Positions 34,021-45,687 of a DNA stretch of 64,000 nucleotides are shown here, in pieces. Source of the stretch: Melastoma dodecandrum. Lineage: Eukaryota > Streptophyta > Magnoliopsida > Myrtales > Melastomataceae. Both the position numbers and the translations under genes were made by a program. The notes beneath the pieces are model-generated. The model did no database searches and was not told where the DNA came from. It saw nothing but the letters and a program-made list of their open reading frames with translations. The stretch's first letter is position 1; every line of letters starts with the position of its first letter. The stretch is taken from contig JARUPY010000117.1 of NCBI GenBank assembly GCA_029817715.1, positions 62,001-126,000 of the forward strand. The letters run 5' to 3'.

Positions 34021-34293
34021 CTATTAACGATCGATTGTGTATTCTTGTTAAGATACATTTGAGTGAATCCATCCAAAATCTGGGTGAAGAGTGAACGTAA
34101 GCGATTTGCTGAACCACTATAAAAAGCCTTGTGTTCATCAGACAAATTGCGACATATTCGAACGTTCTGTCCTACAGAAACCTATTTACGGTTCTGTTTT
34201 ACAGAAGCTTCCTTCCGCGGCGGGATTTGTGAAAAAGAGTTAAAAATCCTAATTTGAATCGTAATACTAATTCACCCACCTCCTAGTGTAACA

Positions 34294-36882
34294 CTTTGTC
34301 GTCCCTAGCGAGGCCTCGGACGGCTAATATCGATACGTGCGTATGCATTGCATGTGAAAAAAGTCGAAGAAAAATCAAAATCATGTAAAGCTATAGTCAT
34401 GGAGGTTCAGTAAAAAGAGAGAACTCGACCCATCCACGTCCAGTGAAGTACTGTTATCTGCTTCGTTTTTGCTCAACTTGGGTGGGGACAGGAAGAAAGG
34501 GGGGGGGGGGGGTGTTCACCTTCTTACACATCCCACGTGGGTCATATTTCTGACTTCAATTATGGAACTTAATGGAGACTTTTTGGGATTTCTCCTCCTC
34601 CTTCTTCTTCTTATTATTATTTTGCGTTATTACGGTCATTTCATCTCGACCACCGACGGGGACAAACACGGCCATGAGAGGAGGAGTAGGAGGAGCAATA
34701 GCTTAGATATCTTGATACGGTTGAGTTAGGTTGAAGAAATATTATCTTTTCATTGGAGGAGGAGGGGGGGGAATAGCATTTAATAACTGGGGGGCAGGGA
34801 CTGGGGTTTCACTGATGTTGCCATGTGCCTTATCCCCACCCTATCATTGCTTTTGACTTTTCCTTTCATGCGTTTTTTTTAAATAAAATATATAATATGT
34901 TACTTTTTATAATAATAATATCATATTCAGAATTCGAAGTTTAAATAATTAAAAAAAAACAACCCTTATAAAAGAAATATGACGCGTGTTCGTGTAATAG
35001 TTCGAGGACTTCTTTTTATCACAATAACTTTATCACGGTAACAATGCACAAAGCTTTTTTAACGTTTACAATTGTTTTTTTTTCTAATTAATAACGTATT
35101 TAAGAATAAGGAAGACCACGTTATAGCTCCATGAATGACATCAGCCCTTCCAGAAAATAATATCAGATCGTTCGATAAAAGTTGAAATTAGTAAAGATGG
35201 GCAGGGGGCGAGGGACTTTTCTTTCCCAGAAAGGGGGGTTACTTGGAAATAAAGGAAAGGAAAAATTAATCGATGGAGCATCCAAATTTAGGGAGTAAAT
35301 GTAATTGGGGGTATAGTAAATTCATTAGTATTTCTCCTACACATTCTGATGTGGTCTCGGAAGTCCAGTACCAGTAATACACACACCGACTATGTATACA
35401 ATTGGGGGACATCCTAATCCTAGTTCTAACTCCTACCGCCCGGTAAAAGACTTTTCTGTTTTTTTAAACAAGACAGAAAAGCGGATTATGTTTCCAGGGC
35501 CTTAGGTTTTGGGTATACCCGCGACCCTTTTTTTCGATCGATCGAAATAACGAAAAGTTTGCTTTCTTCGTTATTGCGACCATTTTTTCGGTCTATCGGC
35601 ATTAACCTTTCTTCAACGGAATGAATTTTCGATACGAAATATTTTATTCAAAAAAGTTCTTAAAATTCGGAAAAAATTCATACCTATTAATCGAAAAAAG
35701 TGTCGCGATCAATTCGACGACGAAGGAAAATAAACTTTTCATTACAAGGGATCGCGATAGAACGAAAATACAGAAGAAGAAACTTTTGCGTGTCAAAAAT
35801 TGGATCACGATCGACCAAAGTATAAAAAGGTAAAAGAAATATCTGCTCACGGTAAATAGGAATTTTAGCAGTGCCCGGTAAAAAAGTCGATATCATATGA
35901 GGGTGCATTTGAGATCGTTCAGAGGAAAGTGAGAGAGAGAGAGAGAAAAAAAAAAGACTTGTTAGTTTCTTTAAAAGACAACATGGAAATGGGAATGGGG
36001 ATCTTAGATATTTATTCACAACATTACTTATAATTTGCTACTATAAAATCAATTAGATAGGATAGTTTAATCAAATTGTTTATTTTATATATAAAATAAA
36101 TAAATAAGAAAAATTCAGTTGCTAACTATATGTGTAATCAAATCAAACACGCTCAAAGCCCTTGCGCTAGTAGTTAGTAGCCTCAGTCTTCTTACAACCT
36201 CCTTCCTATTCCTTCGCTGTCTGTCCCAGTCGTGCCTTTATATCCAAACCTTGCCGTCTCTCGGGTGTCTTGTCCCTCTAAACTCGGCAAAATCCACCCC
36301 CCCCCCCCTCCCTCCTTCCAACCGAAACTAAAGGCCAGGCACCGCGAGAATTATTTAGCTTTCCTACCCTTTCCCTTTCCCTTTCCCCTCGTGGCAACAA
36401 CGGCTTTTGCCCTTTCTCTCTATTATTTGCCTTTTGATCATCCCCCTATTTTGCTTGTTTCTACTGTTGTTTCTTTTTTTTTTTTGCAGTCAAAGCTCCT
36501 GTCTTGCTGCCCCCCCTCCCCTTTCTTTACTTGCTTCTTCATTTCATTTGGCTTCTGCTTCGGTTATTCCGGCGTCTCTTTTCTTCTTTCTTGTTGGGTG
36601 CTTCGGATTTGCTCCAAAGGCGCGTCTTTTACCTGCTTTTTCCTGGGTTTCCCATCGTTGATTATCCTTCACCTTCATCCTGGAATTTTCCCCGGGGGGG
36701 TGGGGTTTGTTCATTTGAGGATGAGTGGTCAATGGGGAACCTTGTTTGTTGCTGTTGGTCTGGCCTTTTAACTTATTTGGGGTGTTCATCCTATCACTGA
36801 CCCCTCCCCCTCCTGTTCACTGTGAAAAGGATAGGGAGGGTGCTCTCCTCATTGTTGTCTTTTGTGGTTGGTGGGTGTTTTT
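34294..36882. other. Intergenic and SPL6 promoter/5' UTR region
   Basis: No gene is recognised from 34294 to about 36100. A poly-G run lies near 34499-34512. From about 36120 the sequence becomes pyrimidine-rich, with a C run at about 36297-36307 and CCCTTT repeats near 36367-36390, as in 5' leaders of SBP-box genes. It probably contains the promoter and leader of the SPL6-like gene. Plus-strand open frames here are C/T-rich artefacts. Confidence 0.45.
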
Positions 36883-38970
36883 ATGAGTTGCTTTGAACCT
36901 GTGATGCCCTTTCCCCTGATGGAATCTTGGAGCTGCATCTCTGGAGGGAAGGGGATAGTCCCCGCCGCTGACGATATGATGTCTCCTTCTAGTCCGATTG
37001 GCGGGGGAAGGATTAAAAATCATCCCGTCGGTTGGGATTTGAGGGCTTCGGCGTCCAGTTTCGACCATGACATGATGGTCCCTGCGCATAGCATTGTACA
37101 TACCGGCGATGGGCTTGACGAGATAGGTTTTCGGGAGGGGACTACTAGGCAATTCCAGGGTAGCTCTTGTGGAAATTTCACAAGTAACGATCCCTTTTAT
37201 GGCGTGAATGGTTCAAGTTCCAGCCTTGTCCATCCCGCGCCCCCCGCCGATTGTCGTGATTCGATGCTTATAGATTTGAAGTTGGGAAGATTTCTACCTG
37301 ACATCACGGACAGTCATAATCCAAAGGTCCCACAGGGGATTCCCATTTTCTCATCGTCTCAATCCTCCATGCCTCAGAAGAGGGTTCGATCGGGTGGATT
37401 GAGTTCACAGGTTGCTTATTGCCAAGTGTATGGATGTCACAAGGATCTTAGCTCTTGCAAAGACTATCACAAGAGGCACAAAGTCTGTGAGGTTCACTCA
37501 AAAACTCCGAGAGTTATCGTGAAGGGGATTGAACAGCGATTCTGTCAGCAGTGCAGCAGGTTTTAGTTTTACTTGATATCAAAAGCTGTAGATCGTTTAT
37601 CTATGTTCCCGGCTGATGCATTATCTGGCGGAACTGGCGTGCTTATTTTATTAGCCATAATGCTTTTGTGATTACCATTTCGGCTAATCGCGATTGAATT
37701 CTGAATCTAATTTCAAATTTTCTGATCACTGGATTAATTCCATCGTTCTTTCATTCCTTGGAATTTCAACTGTTTGAATTAAATCGCAAAACATCATTTT
37801 ATAGCTAAATTCCTGCTCTGCTTCATTGCCTGTTTTCACTTGTCTAAGAAACTCGAGCAGATTTTAAGAGCAGCTTGGTTTAATTTGCTATCATAATATG
37901 TTGCCATTTGACTATTCAGGTTTCATTTGCTGGCTGAATTTGATGAAAGTAAGCGCAGCTGTCGTAAACGTCTTGCAGGCCATAATGAGCGTAGACGGAA
38001 GCCTCAAGTGAGCATTCAGGCTGGCAGAATCGGGAGACTATTGCAGCCATACGGTGGTATTGATTGTTTTCCTGGGTTTCATTTTCTTGGATAGAATCTA
38101 CAGGTCTTTTAAGGACACAGCTTGTCGGTTATTCGACTGAAAGCGCGCTGCTTGTTAATTATCATTATGTCATTTCCTGAGCCCTGCAATTGATTTGTTG
38201 ACATTAAGGATCGGCAGGTAACATGTTTCGTCCGAATTCATCAAGAGCATCATCCTCCTTGATCTGCCCAGATATAATTTTTAATGGAAGCCCGCTTAAC
38301 CCTGACCAAGGGGGAGGAAGCAACATGTCTGGGTGCATCAAAGTGGAAGATGGAAATGTTTTAGGTCCTCTATCAGCTGTTCCACTCTCAAAAGGACATC
38401 TCGATTCAAAATCCCCCTACAGCTATGAGAGACCTTTTAATTTCTTCCACGATGTAGTAAGTTCATCGCTGTCAATCATATTCGCTTGATAACTTCCGGT
38501 GTCAGCTGGATGTGGGTAGAATGAATTCTTTTCCTCGTTCTTCATTTCAGGAATCGTCGATCGGGGCTGAGGACTTCTCTATTTTTGGCGCAGCATCAAC
38601 CATACAAGCATTATCGGGTATATCAGAATCCGGTTGTGCTCTCTCTCTTCTGTCATCTCAGTCCCAGAGTTCATCGAGTCATTCGTTCGGAATCCCCATG
38701 GCACAACCCCTGTTACCAACCGGCATGGATTACGACCAACCAACCGCGCACGGTTCCTTTCGGGGGTTGCCAGAGAAGGCCTCTTTCGTGAAGCCTGGAG
38801 AGAGAGGCAGTGCAAGTTCCCCGCTAATACCTGATCCGGTCGACTTTGAATTCCCTGGTGGGGCTTTACAAGGACCAGAATTTTCCGATGTTAAGGATGG
38901 GTCCCCGATTAACTTGCTCCAGTTATCGTTGCAGCTTCAGCGCGTGGAAGATCAAAGGCAGTTTATCTAA
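36883..38970 (+). CDS. SPL6: SBP-box transcription factor, SPL6-like
   Basis: Four exons join in phase: 36883-37559 (or from 36919), 37920-38056, 38218-38456 and 38551-38970. From the Met at 36919, which begins MESWSC as in SPL6 relatives, the product is 478 residues; from 36883 it is 490. The SBP domain spans about residues 168-243. It has the first zinc finger CQVYGC...C...H, the second set CEVHSKTP...CQQCSRFH, and the bipartite nuclear signal in [18 protein letters not shown]. The intron after CQQCSR is the conserved SBP-box position. SBP proteins bind GTAC-core sites in the nucleus. SPL6-type members have roles in development and immunity. The last exon carries a miR156 site, so expression should be repressed in the juvenile phase. 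Intact. Confidence 0.93.
38636..38655 (+). promoter_or_regulatory. miR156/157 target site in the SPL6-like coding sequence
   Basis: The 20-mer GTGCTCTCTCTCTTCTGTCA in exon 4 is the canonical miR156 target found in SPL genes, encoding ALSLLS. Pairing with miR156 is near-complete. In known SPL genes it directs transcript cleavage and translational repression in young plants. Confidence 0.95.
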
Positions 38971-40598
38971 GCAGAGGATGGTATTCTTGCTGATCGATCT
39001 TTTCATGGAACTAGAATGGCGGGGACTTCGTTCTTCTAATGCGTGCGTCAACATTTCTCCATTTTTCCGTGACAGGATACCCGGAAGAGATGACTTACCC
39101 TGACCTCTCGAAATGGAAACCATGAAAGACTCTTGAGGAAAACGCTGCCTACGGAGTCGGCTTGGTCTTTACGCAGTAGATGACCGAAGAATCTTGTGGG
39201 AATAATAAGAGCAGAAGAAAGAAAGTGCCGCGGACAAGTCGGGCAAGAGCTCACTTTTAAAGTCTTCGAAGCTATTAGCTAAATGTGTTTAGCACTTAAG
39301 TTCGTCTGCTGGAACTTCTTGTATTGACGCCTTTTTCGTTGTTTTGCTGATTGTGCAAAGCAGTGACGCCTATTTCTGTCTAGTTGTCAATTCGTGAGGA
39401 AATTGACGAGTCCGGAAGAGCGAATTCGATTCACGAACGAGTATAAACTCATTGTTTCCGACAGCGAGTTCGCGATCCTGACTTTTTTTTAAGGAGAGAA
39501 AATCGTTATTGCGTACAACGAGTTCTTTACAAATAGAACTAGTTGTTTTCAACGACAATTTTTTCATCAAATTTTAAAACTTGTTATCCTATTAATAAAA
39601 ATGCATGCAGACGTACAGTATGTTTGGTACGCGGAATTATGATTCCATGATATCGAATGCACATTTCGAATTAATGGAATAGAATATGCTATTTTTAGGG
39701 ATGTGCATCCTTTCGTTTGGTTCCCAGAAATAGTTAAACAAAGAATGTATTTCAAATGACAAACTCAAGTTTTAAATGGGTAATTTAATTCGTAAAAACC
39801 AATGATATTTTGACTACATATAAATATATAGCCTTGATGTAAATTTTAAAAATATTGAGATGAATATATTACTTAAATATAGAAACAATAAACAAAATGA
39901 AATCATTTAGAAAAAATAAAATAAATTTTTCTTGTTGGATGGGTATAAAAAATCTATTTCAATTGTAAAAAATCTAGACCTAGTCCTTTAATTCCAATAT
40001 ATAAGCCCAACAGAGTTCGCTTTGAGAGGCAACGTGGGACTAATCCCTAGACATGTGGTAAGAGTGACATTGTTTACAAATGAACACACAATGAAACCCA
40101 CGTCCCTTTGGAAAAGCAAAGAAAAAAAGGTGTAGAAAGCCGCAAAACCGCGTGGAAAGAACAAGGGCGTAGTGGAAAGATTGCACATGGGGGGGCATTC
40201 ACGTGGAATCATCAAGTAAACAAAGTTCTTAATGATTGCATAAGCTCATCAGGAGATTCTGTCTGTCTGTTCTTCATACTATCATTTGCAAACTGCCCAT
40301 CTATCAGAAGCACTGGGAAGCCTCGACTTCAATCGACAAACATGCCAAAAGACGGATACGAATAAAATTCAAACTCAAATCTCGATACTGCGAAGGGATG
40401 ACAAAATCTTACATGCCGTGAAACTCGGCACAAGACCTCCCTAAAAATGCTTGTTGTTCTGATCCCATAATGACAGTACTATGCTTTAAATTAAACAGAA
40501 CACCAAACTCTGCCAATTACTCTGCCAGTCACTTAAGAAGCTATATGGGTGAAAATCGATGACCAAAGTACAGTACCAGCAGTGATGGAATCTATCTT
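38971..40598. other. Convergent spacer between SPL6 and UAM
   Basis: The two genes converge, so this contains both 3' UTRs. The remainder is AT-rich. No further gene, RNA or mobile element is recognised. Confidence 0.5.
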
Positions 40599-42585
40599 CT
40601 ACTTGGCAGGTCCGTTGGCCTTAGGGGCGACTACTACCCCGGAAGCATTGAGCTCGTCCCAGGCCTCAATCCATGTAACCATGGCATCGGACAGCTTCAA
40701 GAAGTATTCATCCACCTTGCCGAGCTTCGCCTTGACCTGCTTCGCGAGCTCGAGGTAGCATTTCTGGACGGTGGTGCACTCCTTAGGGAGGGTCACTTGC
40801 TGGAAGAATGGGATCAGCTCTTCTTGCCAGTAGATTCCTTTGTATTCCTTCTTAAGGTTGACGAAAGGATTGCTAGCCTTGCTGTGCCAGATGTAGGGCA
40901 ATCCGGTCTTCACTCCCAGTCCCAAGTGGTCGCAGATGACCTGAATCAATCCAGCGCATGTGATCAGTCAGATCTATCGAACTAAATACGCCATGGACGA
41001 TTTGTCGATACAAAATGAAGAGCAAATTAATCAAACAATTTGGATCACCTTGATGCACCAGCCTGCCCACATGTCGTCGTAACGTCCGATCGGCTGGCCA
41101 TCGCCCATCAGACCAAAGTACATTGCCGGTCCGATGAGATCACGGACGAATGCAAGGTTCATGCCACACATAGGGAAGAGAGTTCCCTTGGGGATTGTCA
41201 TCACAGCATCCACATACCTGGTATGAGAAATCACGCAGAGCATTTAAAATTCGTCTGCAAAGAATCACTAGTCCCCAGATATGAAAGAACATGTTTGAAT
41301 CAATCCGCAATATGGGAATTACCTGGAGTTCCTCTCGAGAGGCTTGACGAGCTGAGTAGGGGCGTCATAATCAGGGATGTTGAGCCAAAGGCCATGAGAG
41401 ACAGCCGTTGGGACACCCTCGCGGAGACTGAAGGGGTACCCGCGTACAAAGTCGGCACCTTCCCTGTAAGGGTCATACAGGGTGTTGAAGAAGAAGGGGG
41501 TGGATGGACTCAGGAGGTTATTAATGTGCTGCTGCAGCGCATTGATGTCCTTGCCAGTCGGATCCTTTGCAACCTGCAATAGGCAAAGTGGAATCACAAC
41601 CAACTTTGATTCATTCAAAGCAGAAAAAGGGGGGCACCAACAAAACGTAAGCACTTATCAGCAAACATACCAAACGAAATAAACAGATGGTAAAATTCAA
41701 ATGGTCAACGCAAGGCATGCCAAGAAGTCAGGCGACAATTTGCCAATGCACCATCATAAACTAGATCTCCGATTTCAGGAGATCAACTTGTAGGAAGTCT
41801 CGTAAGCAATCATCAACTCCAGTTATATCACGACCAATTGGTATACACCACAATGTGGGAACCACGGTCAACAGCTTAAACCCAATCTGCAAGTTCAGTT
41901 ACCTCGAGCAATTTAAACAGACTTCAGGAAATCCACACGAACCTCCCCAGAGTAATGTATAAATTCAAATTCAAACCCTTCACTCTTAAGATCAAGAGTA
42001 GATCGAAGCCCAAAACCAGACAGATCAAATCAGATCTCTAATATCTGAGAGATAAAAACACCTCGAATGCACTTCAATTCGAAATTCAGTAAACCCAATC
42101 CCATCTGCAACTGATCTAAGTCTATACAAGCCACAAATCAACGATCTAAACGAACATAATAACTTCAATTCAAATCCGCTGAAAATCAGCACAGGCAAAA
42201 GAAAGATCTCAACTTGATCACACAAAACCAACCCAAATCAGATGAAAAAAAAACAACTCACGAAGCAGTCATCGTCGATGGTGTAGATGTACTTCTTCTT
42301 GGAAACCATGTAGCCGAAGCACCTGCAGGCGGAGTCCTTGAAGGAGATGCAAGAAGCCTTGGGGCCCAGGATCCTGTTGATGTCGTTCCTGTTGTAGAGC
42401 TCGTAGTCGAAGCCCTCGGGGACCTTGATGACTTTGGAAGGGTCACCGTCCTGGACGATGATGAGGTGGTACTGCTGGAAGAAGGGCCTCCACATCTCGA
42501 GGAAGTCGAGGTTCCTTATCGTCGGGATGACGATGTCGAGCTCGTCCTTCAAGGGCGGCGTCACGGTCGACGACGGCGTCGCCAT
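40599..42585 (-). CDS. RGP1: UDP-arabinopyranose mutase / reversibly glycosylated polypeptide (GT75)
   Basis: Four exons join in phase into 361 codons: 42585-42262, 41573-41323, 41217-41049 and 40940-40599, the usual RGP length. The enzyme interconverts UDP-arabinopyranose and UDP-arabinofuranose, the donor for arabinose in pectin, xylan and wall proteins, at the cytosolic face of the Golgi. Visible family marks are [20 protein letters not shown] near the N-terminus, a metal-binding type DDD at residues 104-106, and the Arg in SLREG (about residue 159), corresponding to the Arg that is reversibly glycosylated in RGPs. WAGWCIKV and the conserved C-terminal half follow. There is no signal peptide. 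A TATTTAAA box on the minus strand lies near 42761-42770. Which RGP paralogue it is cannot be settled here. Confidence 0.96.
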
Positions 42586-43613
42586 TGCTAGGTAAAGGGG
42601 GATAAAATCCTAGAAGGAGAAAGGGAGGGAGGGAATAAAAATTGGACAAGGTACGATGATGAGTTCTAGAGAGAGAATATACGTGGGGCTTGATAAGGGG
42701 GGGAAAGACGAGATGAGCCGGCCGATTGGCTTTGGGGGAGGGGGAGGGGGAGGGGGAGGCTTTTAAATAGCAATTTGTTATTTCTAATAATTTCAAAATA
42801 TTAAATATTCTTTTCGCGTCACGAAATTACGAGATTAAAAGTCGTGATCGTATTTTCCCACGATTTTTTTTATATAGATGGAAGTGAGAATCGGGTTTAG
42901 TTCGTGATGCAAATAAAAATTAAATAAATTTAAAATCAGGTAATCAGCCTCGTAATGAGATTAAATCGGACGGGTCTGATCTGGACACGTGGCGCGAAGA
43001 CAGGCCGGGGTCAACTCTTACCGAAGCCAAAGCTGGCACCAGTCCCACGTTGCAAGAAAATTGTAATAACGCCGGTCCACTAAGTGCCGAACTGTTTGAC
43101 CACGACATGATGATTTTATGTATTAGATTGGGTCTAAGTCGTATCCGGTCCTGGAATTCGGCCGCAAATGTAGCACTTACTGCCAAAAAATGCTGCAAGA
43201 ATAATGAACGCATGGCGTTACTTAAGCACCCTTCCCCCCACCCGATTTAGTTTCTTAAGGCGAACTTTGCTGGCCCACAGCCAAGGATGCGTGCTACATT
43301 GCGTGCGACCGACGGTCTGACGGAGGCGGCCACAAGCGAGAGTTTGGCATTTCGAAACCACCCGTGGAGGAATTCCTATAACCAGACGTCAATCTCTTCT
43401 TTCTGACAGCGTCAAGAGGTTTATGAATACATCTACAAACAAATCAGTACAATACAACGTATATAGCGCGACCTTCTCTTCTTCGGATTGCGATGCACGC
43501 TGATAACATAAACAGTTCTATCGCACTGGCCCATCCCCTCGTGGAATCATCAGCACACATGGAGGAGCGGGGATGTGTAAATTTTCTTGTCTCGCTGCTA
43601 ATCCGGGGATTCC
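42586..43613. other. Spacer between COBRA-like 3' end and UAM promoter
   Basis: This contains the UAM upstream region and the presumed 3' UTR of the COBRA-like gene, both on minus. Open frames here have no recognisable domains. Confidence 0.5.
42734..42756 (+). promoter_or_regulatory. G5A tract, strong G-quadruplex motif upstream of UAM
   Basis: Four runs of five G separated by single A residues (42734-42738, 42740-42744, 42746-42750 and 42752-42756) lie 149-171 bp upstream of the UAM start codon, between it and the TATA-like box, on the template strand. One-base loops make this a textbook quadruplex sequence; whether it acts in regulation is inference. On the transcript strand it would be a CCCCCT leader repeat. 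Confidence 0.6.
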
Positions 43614-45687
43614 TCATATGAATGCCAGTATGAGTATGCCCGAACCAAATAAGGGCAGCAAAGAGGAGATCTGCCGGGGGCTGGAGTTTGGCAACCAAGG
43701 GTAGGCATCAGGAGGTGGCATGACACAGTTGTCCCCGTTGAAGTAAATCCTCCGTGGAAAAGCCCATCCTTTGTCGAAGGTGAAGGTGGACTTGTCTTTC
43801 CTAAAGAGTAGCTCTGACTGCACGTTGCCGAGTGGTCCGGCTTGCATGAGCAGATCATTGTAGAACTTTACTCCCCATAACATGGCGGTGTCGTCTGCAA
43901 GACAAAGCCACCACAAAACATCATGATCTGAACGAGTTCAGAAAGAATGGACGACTAATGAGACCCAGCTTACTTAGGCCCGCATAAGGGGTTAAGGACT
44001 TGTAGTTGAAGCTGAATATCTGGGTGAGGTTATCGAAGTTCGGGTGCTGAACGACCAAGTTCCATTGCGTGTAGTTCATCCGGTAGTTGAAATTATTTAT
44101 CGTGATTTTCACCCGCCAGTAGTCCTTGTAATTGAGCTTCACGTGCCAATGGACTCGTATCGGACACATATGGCTGGTACACTGTACTAAGGGAGCGTTG
44201 TTTGTCTTGCCAGGGACGACCGAAGCCAGGTATTGAGAGCCAGCCCTGTGCAAAAAAATTATTTAACCAAATCGAGATAGATGTAAGAGGAGTGCCACGA
44301 TTATAGGATTTAAGGAGATGGGGAAAGGATTGGAGAACTCACTTTACGCAGCCGCCGGTGTCTGTCGCATTGTCTTGACATCCACAAGTGCAAGTAGGAC
44401 AGTTTACTATTGTGTCGTTGTAGAATGACGAGAGGGACACGCAGCACGACGGAGTTTTCTGAGCCAGGAATTGAGAGTACGTGCACGTAACATTCCAGGT
44501 CACTGCGAAACGAAACAACTTATCCCATCAAGCCTCTAAAATCAATTTGGTGGTAATGTGTGATCTAATTGTTGGTGAAAAAGTGAAGTGATAATGCCTT
44601 TCTAAGTGACTTACTCAAAGCCTGGGTAATTCTCCTTTTATCTGCCGTCATGAACTTTGTGGGCTTAACAATCTTAGCAGGACCGCAAGTGTATCCTGGA
44701 CCGGGCGCCAACAGGGTGAAATTCTTTGGCAACCGGACGGTCTTATTGCTCGTCCCAGCAGCACCAACACTGACCTGAAACGAGCTAGCAGCATTCGCAG
44801 GGTCCTGAACCCATGAGTTGATAACCCCGCCCTTGCAGCAGTTAGCGATCTGCTGGTTATAAGGAGTTCCTGGCAACAGATCGACCACCGTCGGATTTTT
44901 CTTGCAGCAGTGGGGGATATTCCCTTTGAATTTCGAGCAGTCGCCCTGCTCGGTTGTCTGACCACCCATCATGCTCCAAATCACTTCCTTCTTCGCCCAT
45001 GTCCAACCCAACGTCCATCCCGGTGCTTGTATGTGCCGGTATTGCTGGAAGTTAAATATCGTCACCACGGCCTGTCAAAATCGAATCATCAGCCTTGTCC
45101 ACACAAACCACACCATCAAAATCGATCTACTAAATCCCGACAAAGCAGCAATCCGGCAGCCACACCACACGGTATACATACCACGTAGCCATCAGGAGTC
45201 CAGCTCATGACATCCCACTTGATGGTGACATTCCCATTGGGATCAAGCGAATCATAGGCTTCTGCATAACACCAGACAGTCAAATACTGAGTCCGAAAGA
45301 AACCGAATCACGAGATCGCGCTCCGGCCTCTGCTCCTTATGCCAGGGAATTCCAAAATGGAACCATGAACTAAATTAACGAAGGGAAAACTGGGTCCAAA
45401 TAGCAATTGACTTGAGATCAAGAAACCCACCAAGAAACACACCCAAAATGCCACATTCAACTAAAAAGATTCAAACTTTCAAACTCAGCTGAGACTTCCA
45501 CTCCATCCATTCCATAAATCTTACAACCCCACTTCGAGAAAACTCCAAAGGGAGCCAACTTCACCCCCATAACAAAGGAACGAAAATTTCACAAGTAAAA
45601 AAAAGAAATTCACAAACCCGATGACGGGAAGACGATGAGGAGGGGAAAGAGAAGGAAAACCAAGGGGGTGATCCCGCTTGGCCTCAT
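43614..45687 (-). CDS. COBL: COBRA-like GPI-anchored protein
   Basis: Six exons join in phase into 439 codons: 45687-45618, 45261-45182, 45071-44615, 44502-44343, 44245-43974 and 43894-43614. The N-terminus (MRPSGITPLVFLLFPLLIVF) is a signal peptide. The mature part opens EAYDSLDPNGNVTIKWDVMS, as in the COBRA family, with a carbohydrate-binding-like N-terminal domain. It then shows the conserved CCVS motif followed by a cysteine-rich run (CPTCTCGC) and several N-glycosylation sequons. The C-terminus ends in a hydrophobic tail (ISSLLPLFGSGILILAFI) suited to GPI anchoring. COBRA-family proteins sit on the outer plasma membrane and wall and affect cellulose deposition and oriented expansion. This belongs to the shorter COB/COBL1-type subgroup; the exact orthologue is uncertain. 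Confidence 0.94.

Larger units (their letters stand above)
32354..34293 (+). repeat. Probable long solo LTR (Ty1/copia SIRE-like) with tandem repeats
   Basis: The stretch starts TGTTAGAAAGGTTTTGATGA and ends TTCACCCACCTCCTAGTGTAACA, giving perfect TGTTA...TAACA termini. The end resembles the pyrimidine-rich 3' end of SIRE/Maximus-type copia LTRs. A TATAAATAG box lies near 32931, followed by a leader of LTR type. Length (1,940 bp) is large but within the range of such LTRs. The flanks AGCGG and CTTTG do not match, and no primer-binding site follows, so it is a solo or rearranged LTR. It contains two tandem repeat arrays listed separately. Confidence 0.5.

Noticed and set aside
42214..42591. 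125-codon plus-strand frame opposite UAM exon 1
   Set aside because: It is the reverse-strand shadow of a strongly conserved exon and is explained by its GC-rich third positions.
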